This document shows positions 54,454-64,000 of a DNA stretch of 64,000 nt, in pieces. The position numbers and the translations under genes are program-made. Positions within the stretch are counted from its first letter, which is position 1. Every line of letters begins with the position of its first letter. The stretch covers positions 36,449,141-36,513,140 of the forward strand of contig JACGWO010000006.1 of the NCBI GenBank assembly GCA_034509735.1, given 5' to 3'. This stretch comes from Sesamum alatum. Its lineage: Eukaryota > Streptophyta > Magnoliopsida > Lamiales > Pedaliaceae. The notes under the pieces are model-generated. The model was not told where the DNA came from. It was given only the letters and a program-made list of their open reading frames with translations, and searched no databases.

Positions 54454-54855
54454 TATATATATATACACACACATATTGCTCTCTCTCTCTTTCTTTCTTT
54501 TTTTAATTATTAAGATCAAATTGAATTACACACTATCATTTTTAAAAGAATTTGACGATTCATTTTTTTTTTAAATGGGAATTGGACATTTACCTAACAT
54601 TTCATTTATCAAAGGTTATTGAGCATTGTCCAATTTTATTACAGTAATTTTGCCGATATATCAGGAATTAAATTATTTTTTTATTAAATTAAGTATTATA
54701 AACTGACAACCTTCTGACTACATAAAGTAGCTAAATAGACACCAGAGTAAAATCTCGTAAAAGTGTTATTGACCCACGAGATTAATTAATATAATGAAAA
54801 ATAACATGATTTTAATATTGAACTACACTTGCATTTAATTGAGTCTACTTAGATA

Positions 54856-55016
54856 TTTGTACAAATCACTCGTACTTTTTGAATAATTTTTATCTTTTAG
54901 AAAATTACAAAATACAACTCAGAAAACTTGAACATCATTACACAAACTATCAATGCAGTTTGATTGTCAGGGGTGGTTTCTATACTTATGCAAAAAGTAG
55001 TAGTGATTTGTACAAA
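54856..55016. mobile_element. Small inverted-repeat element, about 160 bp
   Basis: The left end TTTGTACAAATCACTCGTAC and the right end, reverse-complemented TTTGTACAAATCACTACTAC, agree over about 27 bp with few mismatches and extend into CTTTTTG on both sides. Family and target duplication are unclear. Confidence 0.45.
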
Positions 55017-55852
55017 CAAACAGAGGATGTAAATATTAGAAAAAAATACAAAGACCTACCTCTGATATTAAAAATATAAAAAAAAAAACCTATAAAAATA
55101 TAATATCAATTACATAAGGGTATTTTCATTATCTAAAAAAAAATACGTCCAGATTGACCAGGAACAGTATGAGTCATTTTTAATAACATAGGGATGATTT
55201 TTAATATTTAAACTTTCACAAAGAATTTTTTAAAATTTTTCCACATCACAGGGGTCAAAATAAATTTAACCTCTATATAAAATCATAGTTCAAAATGAAA
55301 ATAAAAATATTTATTTTTTAATATAAAATTATTCAAATAAATTCAAACAAAAACTATTATTAAAATTTTTTAAATTCGTATACGGAATCCATGAATTCAA
55401 ACACAATATCAAAGTAGTTGCCATCTTTGGTGACTAATAAGAAGAGTAATCCAACAAATTGGGGGTTCAATCATAATAGTTAAAAAGATAAGGGTGAACT
55501 AACGAATAATTCGTCATTGAAGAGGCCAAATTGTAAATATGAGGCCTAAATCCCCCACCCTTGTTCGTAAATCAAACATACTGCATAATTATTGGGAAGT
55601 CTGTTTCGATCCTTCAATCTCAACAGCTAAACCCACAAGTACTGTAAGTTCTTCTCCAGATTTCCTCCTCTTTTATCATTGATGTAAGACAGAGGAATAG
55701 TTCGATTTTGTGTTATAGAAATATTATTTTCCAGGTGAATTTGTATTTCCAGAGCGAATTGTTCTTCGCATTTTTCCATGAAGAAATTCTGTTTGCATTT
55801 TTGAATTCTCATTTTCTGAGTGGATGAAGAGTCAATAGAAGCGGAATTTGGC
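55017..55852. other. AT-rich region and PPR gene upstream sequence
   Basis: Unrecognised AT-rich sequence to about 55550, then the presumed leader of the PPR gene. The PPR reading frame is open upstream to about 55820 but has no ATG before 55853. Confidence 0.4.
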
Positions 55853-57772
55853 ATGGGCAGGATTCCTTCATTTTTCTCAAATTTGTGCTTTCGCCAGAAC
55901 CCTAAATCCCTCCCAGCCATAACCCCTCAAATCCGAAACCGATACCTCAGTCTCGATCAATTTAATGGAAACTCTGAAGAATTAGCGCATCACCCGCAGA
56001 AAGCAGATGAAATTTTTGCTCAAAATCGAATCTCTAGTCTCAATGAGACCAGTAGACTTTCTGAAGAGTTGATGCAAAACCCTCAAAACCCAGATGAAAA
56101 GTTTGCTCAAACTCAAATCTCTAGTGTTAGTGAGATTGCAAAGGAGGTGTCCAAATTTATTCGGACCCGGCCCAGATGGGAACAGGCGCTTTTAAGCGAT
56201 TTTCCGACTGTAAATTTCGCGGATCCTGCTGTTTACAATGCAGTTCTGAAACAAGAGAGTAATGTTTTCCTGTCCCTCCGGTTTTATCTCTGGCTTAGGT
56301 CCCAGAGTGGTGTGTTGTTCGACCCAGTTTTATGTAATGTGATGTTTAATAGGCTTGTAGAGGCGAAAGCTGCATATGCTGCAAAGAGTTTTCTTCATGA
56401 CACAAAGTTTGAGCCGGAACCACGGTGCTTAGAGTTGTATGTAAGGTGCCTCTGTGAAAATGGGCTGATAGATGACGCGCTTGGTGTGTTTGAGCGGTTG
56501 AAAATGATCGGTTATTGTGTGTCCTTGGAGACGTGGAACTTGGCTTTGTCGCATTGTGTCAGAACCAGTAGAGTTGACGTTGTTTGGAGATTGTATGGGG
56601 AAATGATGGAGTGTGGTGTTGTAACAGATGTGGATACCATAGGACACTTGATTCAAGCTTTTTGTTTGGAGAACAATGTTGCGAAAGGATATGAGCTTCT
56701 TCAACAGGTTTTGGGAGCTGGCCATGTTCCAGATAACATTGTTTTCAATAAGTTGATATCCGCGCTTTGCAAGAATGGTAATTTTGGAAAAGTTTCGGCT
56801 GTTCTTCACAATATGATTGCAAAGAATCGTCCTCCAGATATCTACACTTATCAGGAGATCATTTATAGATTGTGCAAAGGAAGAATGAGAAATGAAGGTT
56901 TACGTATCTTTGATGAATTGAAGAATAGAGGTTATTTTCCGGATAGGGTCATGTACACAACCATGATTCATGGTCTTTGCAGAAACAAGGACCTAGGAGA
57001 TGCGCGAAAACTGTGGTTTGAGATGATTCAGAATGGAATAATTCCCAATGAATACACATACAATGCTTTTATTGATGGGTTATGGAGGAGCGGCCATTAT
57101 GATGAAGCTGAGAAGCTTTACAAAGAGATGGTCGACAGAGGTTATGGAGAGACTACCGTTAGTTATAACACCATGATAAATGGCCTATGCTTGAACGGGA
57201 AAGTGGAAGAAGCTCAAGCATTGTTTGAAGAGATGAACGAGAAGGGTATTGTCCGAGATTCCATTACATATAACTCTCTGATTAAAGGCTTTTGTCTTCA
57301 AGGGAAACTAACAGAGGCTATGTACTTCTTTATTGAACTTAGAAAGCAGGGTTTTCGGCCATCAACTGCCACATTTACCACATTGATTGAGAAACTATGT
57401 GAAGCTGGACAAGTGAAGGAAGCAGAAACGTTGTGGCTAGACATCCAGGATAGCGGCTTGGAACCAGCATTTCGTTCTCTGGATCCAATCATATCTGGGC
57501 TGAGCAAACAAGAACAGTTTGCAGAAGCGTTGGAATGGTTGGGCTGTATGATCAATAGTGGGGTCAGACCAAAGAAGACAACTCTCGAGACACTCGTTGA
57601 ACGCCTCTCTCTAGCTGATAGGTCTGATGATGCGTTGTTCGTTTTAGGGTATATGCTGAAGATGGGCATTGTTCTCGAGCAAAGTAGTTGCCGTTCTTTG
57701 GTGTATCAACTTTGCAGAACGAATTCCCATCACACGAAAACAGTGTTAGAAAAAATTCTTGATAGAAGATGA
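55853..57772 (+). CDS. P-class pentatricopeptide repeat protein (At5g18950-like), 639 aa
   Basis: Intronless. The first ATG in frame (MGRIPSFFSNLCFRQNP) opens a basic presequence consistent with mitochondrial import. About a dozen 35-residue PPR units run from about residue 150 to the end, for example PDIYTYQEIIYRLCKGRMRN, PDRVMYTTMIHGLCRNKDLG, PNEYTYNAFIDGLWRSGHYD, TTVSYNTMINGLCLNGKVEE and RDSITYNSLIKGFCLQGKLT. There is no E, DYW or SMR domain, so it is pure P-class. Such proteins bind organellar RNA for stabilisation, splicing or translation. The N-terminal RPRWEQALLSDFPTVNF segment is characteristic of the At5g18950 group. The RNA target cannot be told from this reading. Confidence 0.93.
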   Translation: MGRIPSFFSNLCFRQNPKSLPAITPQIRNRYLSLDQFNGNSEELAHHPQKADEIFAQNRISSLNETSRLSEELMQNPQNPDEKFAQTQISSVSEIAKEVSKFIRTRPRWEQALLSDFPTVNFADPAVYNAVLKQESNVFLSLRFYLWLRSQSGVLFDPVLCNVMFNRLVEAKAAYAAKSFLHDTKFEPEPRCLELYVRCLCENGLIDDALGVFERLKMIGYCVSLETWNLALSHCVRTSRVDVVWRLYGEMMECGVVTDVDTIGHLIQAFCLENNVAKGYELLQQVLGAGHVPDNIVFNKLISALCKNGNFGKVSAVLHNMIAKNRPPDIYTYQEIIYRLCKGRMRNEGLRIFDELKNRGYFPDRVMYTTMIHGLCRNKDLGDARKLWFEMIQNGIIPNEYTYNAFIDGLWRSGHYDEAEKLYKEMVDRGYGETTVSYNTMINGLCLNGKVEEAQALFEEMNEKGIVRDSITYNSLIKGFCLQGKLTEAMYFFIELRKQGFRPSTATFTTLIEKLCEAGQVKEAETLWLDIQDSGLEPAFRSLDPIISGLSKQEQFAEALEWLGCMINSGVRPKKTTLETLVERLSLADRSDDALFVLGYMLKMGIVLEQSSCRSLVYQLCRTNSHHTKTVLEKILDRR

Positions 57773-58609
57773 AGTTCTTCAAGTTTTTAGCTTCTCTCAG
57801 GACTTATATCAAAAGATTATGACGAAATTGATAGGAAAATGTATTTTTCTTTTTATTTTCTTAGAGATTATGTTTCTGTAGACAAGATTGAGGGAAATTT
57901 CGACTTGCTGATGAGTTGGTGACAGACTGCTTAACACAGGACCAAGACTTGCTGATGAAAATGCTTTTATTTGATTTGTGAATTTCTAGTTTTTTTTTTT
58001 TTTTTTCTTTTCTGTTTTTGGTTAGGGAAACTAAATGTATAATTATTTTATAAAAATGAATTATTGTGTATATTAATTTCGAATATGTATTTTTTTTTCC
58101 GGGCGCCCGACTCATCGTTAGCTAAATAATATGCATGAAAATTTCAAATTACCAACTTAATTAGCACTGGATAATAGGTAGTATTGTTCATCTAGTGGAA
58201 AAAATTAATATATAGATATCAACTTAAATTTTTCTAAGAAAAAAAAGGTAAAATATAAGAAATAGGAATAGCACAAAAATTTAGAGAATAATATTTTTAA
58301 AAGTTTCACTAATTGTTAACATTTTCTCTCTAGATAGAGCAAAAAAGGTAAAAATAATTTACTATTTCAGGAATATGAATATCTAACATCCCACTGACCC
58401 GACCCGGACACGGACCCGGTCCCGGTCCGACCCGAATATCGTAACGCGTTAACGTCAACCACCCGACGACCGAGACTCAAGTATACGTACATTACATTGG
58501 ATTTCAACCTCTACAAAGTTTGTAGAGAGATAAAGCAAAAGAAATTGTAGAGAGAGAAGCAGAGGAGAAAGTAAAAGGGCAATCGTCGTCGCAACCAAGA
58601 TCTGGAAAG
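57773..58609. other. Spacer between the PPR and LIFEGUARD genes
   Basis: PPR 3' UTR, a T-rich tract, then AT-rich DNA. A GC-rich block with repeated CCCGACCCGGAC / GGTCCGACCCG motifs lies at 58394-58440, just before the LIFEGUARD leader. Confidence 0.45.
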
Positions 58610-60472
58610 ATGTTCAGCTATACTAGCGTGAATAGCGGCGGCGGCGCCGCCGACATGAAAGGCGGAGAATTTGATATAGAATCGGGAGATATGCTGTACC
58701 CCGGAATCGGGCACGGCGAGAATCAGCTGCGATGGGGATTCATAAGGAAAGTTTACGGAATATTGTCGGCGCAGATCCTCATCACCACCGCGGTCTCCGC
58801 CGTCACTGTTCTGTACGCTCCGGTCAACGATCTCCTGCGTTCAAGTCCCGGCTTGCTGCTTTTCCTCGTCTTTACCCCCTTCATATGTGAGCTTATTATT
58901 TCGTAATTGATTAGATTAACTTTGATCTTCGTAATATGAAATGTTTGATACGGTAATCTAAGTCGTCATTTCTGTGATAAATGATAACTGTATTTGCTGA
59001 ATTATTCGTGATCGTGAATAGAGAATGTTTGTGGGGACAATTCTAGGTATCTTGTTAGTCTTTATAATTACACCTTCAAGGACATGTTCATCAAGCTTTC
59101 ACCATATTTGTTCAAATTTCTTCATCCTGGGATTTTGTTCGTACATAAATATATAAATAATTTGCAGATCTGTGTTGATAAGTAGTAGTAAATACATAGA
59201 TTTTATGATTGTTTATCTAAATGTCATGCTTGTAGGTGTTCCTGTGTTATGCATGTATGTGTATATGTATATACGACGGTTGTTTGTTGTGAAACTTTGA
59301 ATGACCAGTCTAATGGTGGAATTGATTGTCCACGATACCTTGTTAATGGAAGAAGATGGTTGTCTTTTCCCTACCACATCATGATTCCCCTAGGCCAATG
59401 GTTTACTTAATGCTTCCCATTAGATTTGGAAAGAGGTCCGTGACCCTAATGGGTTTCAATATAATATATATACTTGTTTAAGTCAGGTACTTCTGGAATT
59501 AGAATTCATTGCTTAATTATTATATTCTGTTTTAGATATACAGATATCTTTTTCTGTATGTATGTGAGACTTGGTCTGGACAATGTTGAAGATCTTTTGG
59601 GTTCTTTCTGCTGCTTTTAATTTTCTAGGATACTGTCAGCTTTTCATAAGATAATGAGTCTTCGAAATAATTTCTTTTGAAGCATGAGATATCACATTGT
59701 ATCAATTTCAAATTCACTACCTTGTCGTGTCCCATTTCTTATGTTTATGGTTTATTCTTGCAACTCTTTACACATCGTCACTGATGAAACTATATCTTGC
59801 ATAGTGTTGTGGCCCTTGCATGTTTATCAACAAAAGCACCCGTTGAACTTCGTTTTCCTTGGGCTCTTTACTATTTCCCTGAGTCTGACGGTTGGCATGA
59901 CCTGCGCCAATGCTCAAGGTTAGTAGCTCCTGATAAATTTTAAGATGGATGCCAGGGTGTATTAATTGCTTATCCTGCTTTCTCCATTATCCTCGTTACA
60001 GGAACAATTGTGCTTGAAGCCTTAATATTGACATCAGCTGTGGTTTCGGCTCTGACTGGGTACACTTTCTGGGCTGCTAAGAAGGGCAAGGACTTCAGCT
60101 TTCTGGGACCAATCTTGTTTACTAGCCTATTTATCTTGGTTTTGACCGGTTTTATTCAGGTCTGTCCTCTCTCTCAGCAATTATTTCCCTTGCTGTGGTT
60201 TCTAATGTTGAAGACATGCATCAACATCAGTATTATCTGGTAAACCATATCTTGCATTGGTGATGCAGGTGTTCTGCCCACTCGGACCTACCTCTGTTGC
60301 CATCTACGGTGCAGTCGGTGCCATAATTTTCTCAGGATACATTGTTTATGATACTGACAACCTGATCAAGCGTTTCTCATATGATGAGTATATCTGGGCT
60401 TCTGTCACCCTTTATCTGGATGTTCTCAACCTGTTCCTTACCATTCTGCGCATGCTGAAACAGGACAACTAG
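58610..60472 (+). CDS. LIFEGUARD / BAX inhibitor-1-like membrane protein, 250 aa
   Basis: Four exons: 58610-58886, 59805-59918, 60002-60159 and 60269-60472 (753 nt). The soluble N-terminus (GGEFDIESGDMLYPGI) and the LRWGFIRKVYGILSAQILIT entry helix are typical of plant LFG proteins. Seven membrane segments follow, including LNFVFLGLFTISLSLTVGM, TSAVVSALTGYTFWAAKKG and the last pair, which contains FSGYIVYDTDNLIKRFSYDE, the acidic pH/Ca-sensing region of the family. LFG proteins sit in the ER or other endomembranes. They are linked to Ca leak, suppression of cell death, powdery mildew susceptibility and, for one member, brassinosteroid signalling. The paralogue number is not assigned. Confidence 0.94.
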
Positions 60473-62394
60473 GCTATTATGTGGCTACTGCATAAGACAT
60501 GTTTTGTTTTAGATAATCATAGGATGCTGCTGTCTCCTCTGGCAAGTATAGAGATAACTGTGTGGAAGTTGTATGTCTCTCTACACTTGTGAATATGTGG
60601 TTTATTACCCACCCAAACAAAGGGTTACCATGAGCTTGTGTGAGTTGATTTACATAAATAAGGATCTTACAATTTGGTGCAATCCATTTGTATTTAACCT
60701 ATCTGCAAAATACAAATTTAGTGGAGTGTTGACAATAAATTTTGTCTAATTTTTCGTTGTTAACTAGCCGTCACCGCCACCTCAGCAGTTGTGCAGATCT
60801 GAGCTCGCAGAGAGTTGTTCCTATAAAATTTTATGAACCAAAGTTGAGTTTTTCATGGAAGCTCTTATTACCTGTATTACGGTCATGAAACGTTTATTCA
60901 TGGGTATTATAGCTGGAAGCTGAAGTAGTTCACGACTTCACATGATGCTTCTTGTTCCTTTGTTTTGTTTCATTATTATCATCTTCTCAAAACAAGATTG
61001 TTACTATTACCCCATGTGTATCACTTTGCCAGGGTATTATGTCCCTCTCATTGAACACTTCCTTTCTACAAGCAGACGATGATGGAACGAGGCAACTAAT
61101 TGAAAAATTGTGTCGACAATTAGCCTTCTTGAGTAGGCCTTTTGTTGGTGATACTTAAGCTTCAGCTGTGATCATTGGTGCTATAGAACTCATAACAACT
61201 CTCTCATGCATGGTAAACTTCTATTTTCTATAGATTTTACCAATTACCACCAAAATTTAGGATTTGAAGGACTTCTTACAGCATCCATGGAGACGGGCCT
61301 GTACTCGAACTCAACTACAAGACCCTATTTAGCTAGAAATGGTTGCAAGAACATAACTTCTGATATGTTTCAAACTGCACCTTACATCTACATGTCATGT
61401 AAACGCGATAGCTTTTGAAAATCGACCACAGAGCATAATCACTGACAGTTCGAATGTTAGAGATTTGAAAATTCAAAAGTAACTTTCAAACACTTAAAAA
61501 ATAGATGAATTTCCCTGTATAAGGTCTCCAAAGCTAATAGTTTCAGCACACTCAATAAATGATCACTACCAGTGATTGTCATCAAGTTGTGCTGAAGTTA
61601 GACATGCCACAAACAATGCTCAGTTTGTCAAAATTTCGACTTTGGAGATTCCTACTGCCAGGTAACTCAGGTGACATTGCAGGGTGCTTCTTGTCTATGT
61701 TTTATTCCCTTCATTGTTTATTCAAGCACATATTATCCCTATGAAGTGAATTGTGACGGGCAGGAAGAATCGGGAGAACAATGGACGACGCACTTGTGAC
61801 TTTGAAGTCCAGAGACATCAGAGAGTGCATCTTTACAAGTCATCGCATAGTTGACATAACTGTACAAGCAGCTTAAGTATCAACTAGATGCAGAAGATGC
61901 GATCATAGGAAGAACAATAAGAAGAATCAATTTTTTCCTTCAAAGGACGAACAAGGGTAAGAGGGGAAACAGTTCACTTACTAATATTAGACAAACCACT
62001 AGGAAAACAATAAGAACTTAAAATAAATTAAAGCAGATTGAAAAACATTACTAAGTCATACAGTGCATCACCACAATACAAGAACAGCAATGAAATGGTT
62101 ATAAAGATTCGAACTCAGCACAATAATTCTGTAAGATCCACAGATATAGTAATCATATTTTCAGCATACCAATTGTGTATTAGTTCACCTGAATCAAGTG
62201 ACATCAATAAAAGATATAGAGCTCAATTGTGACATGATCTAATTATTTCAACTGTGGCTCTAAAATCGGAAACCAATATACATTGTGTAAGAACAGACTG
62301 AGAAAGAAGAAATAAAACACAAAGATCACGGCATCATGCTATTAACATTTGCAGGTTGATGGCTGGAACACAAAAAACTTTAGTATAGTCAATA
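60473..62394. other. Convergent intergenic region between LIFEGUARD and BSD genes
   Basis: Contains the two 3' UTRs and about 1.3 kb of unrecognised sequence. Open frames near 60952, 61206 and 61559 are short, lack family similarity and were not accepted. Confidence 0.45.
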
Positions 62395-63668
62395 TCACGA
62401 CTTAACAGGCTCAACATCATCCTCGATATCCCATGTCAGCTCTTCATCCTCCTCTGCAACACTCAACCGCTTCCGCAAATCAACTGCATTACTGGGACTG
62501 GGGGACCTGTGCTCACCAACCTTGCTCTCATCACCACTCCCGATATCTTCAATCTCATCCCATCCAAGGTCATCCTCTGCATGTGATGACCGTTGGCTTG
62601 AAATAACTGAAATATCACTGCCTAACTTTCCTTCTGAACCCTCTTTCTCATTGCATGTTAATCTCTCCTCTAAATTCTCCTCATCTACCAGAACAACACT
62701 CTTTGTCCTCGACACACCAGCATCCTCATCATCCCTTTCCCTTTCCTTCTCCCCACTTTCAGCCTGTGAATTTCCAACTCCCTTTCCTTTCTCCTCAACC
62801 TCCTTCTTCATGTCATCTTTCGACTTCCATTCACCATTTTCTTCATCATTATCATAATCATCATCATCGACATCCCAACTCAACTCCTCCTCATCCTCTG
62901 CAGAAATTGCTCTTCTCACAATCCTTGCTCTTGCCTCCTCCGCTTTAACCACCTTATCTACCCTATAAAAGTACCTACACCAAAATGTCTCATCATCAAC
63001 TTTCTTTGGCACAATCTCATCATAAATCTCCTTGATCACACCATTTTCTTCCACTAACCGCTCAATCTCCTCCCTCTTCTCCTCAACTCTAAACCCCATT
63101 CTCCACTCATTGTAATCACTCTCCTCCACTTCATCACAATAAGTCCTAATGTTGCACTGCAACCCCCGAATCAACGCCTCTACCCTATTATACGGCTTAG
63201 CATTTCCGCCAAAGTTCAAATCTTTATCACGATTACCACTACTCCCATCCAAATGAGAATTCGAGAAACCATCATTCGTTGCAAAATTCAAATCTTTACC
63301 GATTATCTCGGAGACTGTGGAGCCCACGTTGTCGATGGCCTGCCCCACGGCTTCAAGCGACTCCTGGGCGATGGCGGCACCAGACTCAAGCCGGGCCGGG
63401 AGGTCTTGAACGGCTCGGCTCGCGACTTGGCGTATGACGGATGTCTCCTTTTGCAAGCCGGAACTGAATTCTTGGAGATCTTTGTAGTAGTTATCGAGTA
63501 ACGACTCGGATTTTGATGCTATGGTTCTTAAAAGGGTCGATCCAAACCCCCACGAGGAATTAGGAGGAGGGTTAGTTTCGTGATTTCCGGCGGTGGGGGT
63601 GGAGGGGGAGATGGGTCGGGGCTGGGGGTCGGGGTAGGGTCGGAGAAGACTGATTTGAAGAAGTCCAT
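62395..63668 (-). pseudogene. BSD-domain protein gene with a one-base frameshift near its start (damaged, or a sequence error)
   Basis: The family start MDFFKSVFSD is at 63668 on the minus strand and leads into a Pro-rich stretch (PTPTPSPDPSPPPP). That frame reaches a stop soon after. The rest of the protein continues in another frame from about 63590: NPPPNSSWGFGSTLLRTIA, VASRAVQDLPARLESGAAIA, then a BSD domain (EIYDEIVPKKVDDETFWCRY) and an acidic tail ending LTWDIEDDVEPVKS. The interval of 1274 nt is one base short of a multiple of three. The break lies in a C-rich tract (about 63560-63650). Everything downstream of it is open and well conserved, so a recent mutation or a homopolymer error is more likely than an old pseudogene. 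Plant BSD proteins of this type are poorly characterised. Confidence 0.8.
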
Positions 63669-64000
63669 CAGGGTGTTTGAATTGAAGGAGGGTTTGCAGA
63701 GACAGGAGATTCTTGAATATGAAGAGGTGGTGATAGATATAGATATAGGTATATATTGAGAGTGTATGCGTGTATGTATATATATATATATATTTATACA
63801 CGCAGTAGACGTGTGTTGTGTGTTTAGCTCTGTAGAGGAAACGGGGGTAATAGAGAAAGTAGATGTATGTATGTATGTATTTTAGTTCTTGAGGTTTGGG
63901 GTTTACTTTCTTGGGTAAACTCTCTGCTAGTGTGATTATGGGAGTCGGTGCTAGATACAATGAATGTGTATATATATAATATATTATTATAGGGTAAATT
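63669..64000. other. BSD gene leader/promoter with microsatellites
   Basis: Holds a TA repeat at about 63777-63792 and GTAT repeats at about 63864-63879 in the presumed 5' UTR and promoter. The conserved reading frame stays open through this region by chance, but has no ATG in it. Confidence 0.5.

Noticed and set aside
60952..61744. Short open frames between the LIFEGUARD and BSD genes as a possible small gene
   Set aside because: No splice-linked continuity, no recognisable domain, and composition like flanking intergenic DNA.
62522..62948. Plus-strand open frames opposite the BSD gene
   Set aside because: Their Ser/Pro/His-rich composition is the antisense shadow of the acidic BSD tail.
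63669..63960. Upstream extension of the BSD reading frame to 63960
   Set aside because: It contains no ATG, is built from TA and TATG repeats, and is not conserved; the family start is at 63668 in another frame.

Overview
The window is nuclear DNA of a flowering plant, most likely a eudicot. Genes are split by short AT-rich GT-AG introns, intergenic DNA is AT-rich and full of small inverted-repeat transposons, and every recognised protein is a plant family. Placement in the asterids (for example Lamiales) is only a guess. No rRNA, confident tRNA, CRISPR array, plasmid or prokaryotic operon was seen. Exon borders were placed by hand from splice sites, reading phase and family similarity. All complete multi-exon models sum to a multiple of three.

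Layout. 1-5545 (-): 5' part of the Mediator subunit MED33A, running off the left edge. 5.5-14.5 kb: gene-free, with tRNA-related fragments, a GC-rich Pack-type element, a solo LTR and two hAT-type elements with perfect 8-bp target duplications. 14495-16357 (+): dienelactone hydrolase family protein. 16.7-20.1 kb: Gypsy-like remnant and long inverted-repeat elements. 20677-24742 (+): group D MAP kinase MPK16. 25635-26576 (+): organellar guanylate kinase. 27.9-28.3 kb: Mutator-type MITE with a perfect 9-bp duplication. 30341-32947 (+): membrane-anchored armadillo-repeat protein, facing a 14-exon alpha/beta hydrolase at 33443-39998 (-). 42577-45361 (+): chloroplast glutamine synthetase GS2, followed by the AWPM-19 protein PM19L (45968-46867, +). 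48324-48953 (+): HIPP metallochaperone-like protein. 49360-51675 (-): FRS7/FRS12-type FAR1-related factor. 55853-57772 (+): P-class PPR protein. 58610-60472 (+): LIFEGUARD (BI-1-like) protein. 62395-63668 (-): BSD-domain protein whose reading frame is broken by one base near its start.

The genes are ordinary housekeeping and regulatory loci and do not form a pathway cluster. From memory, several have Arabidopsis counterparts that are also close together (MED33A, the dienelactone hydrolase and the alpha/beta hydrolase; PPR, FRS12 and MPK16; GK3 and FRS7), so the window looks like a conserved ancestral block. The most unusual signals are the BSD frameshift, the dense and varied transposon set including one GC-rich cargo element, and a possible start-stop-overlapping uORF on the FAR1-related gene. 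I found no convincing new multi-gene system.
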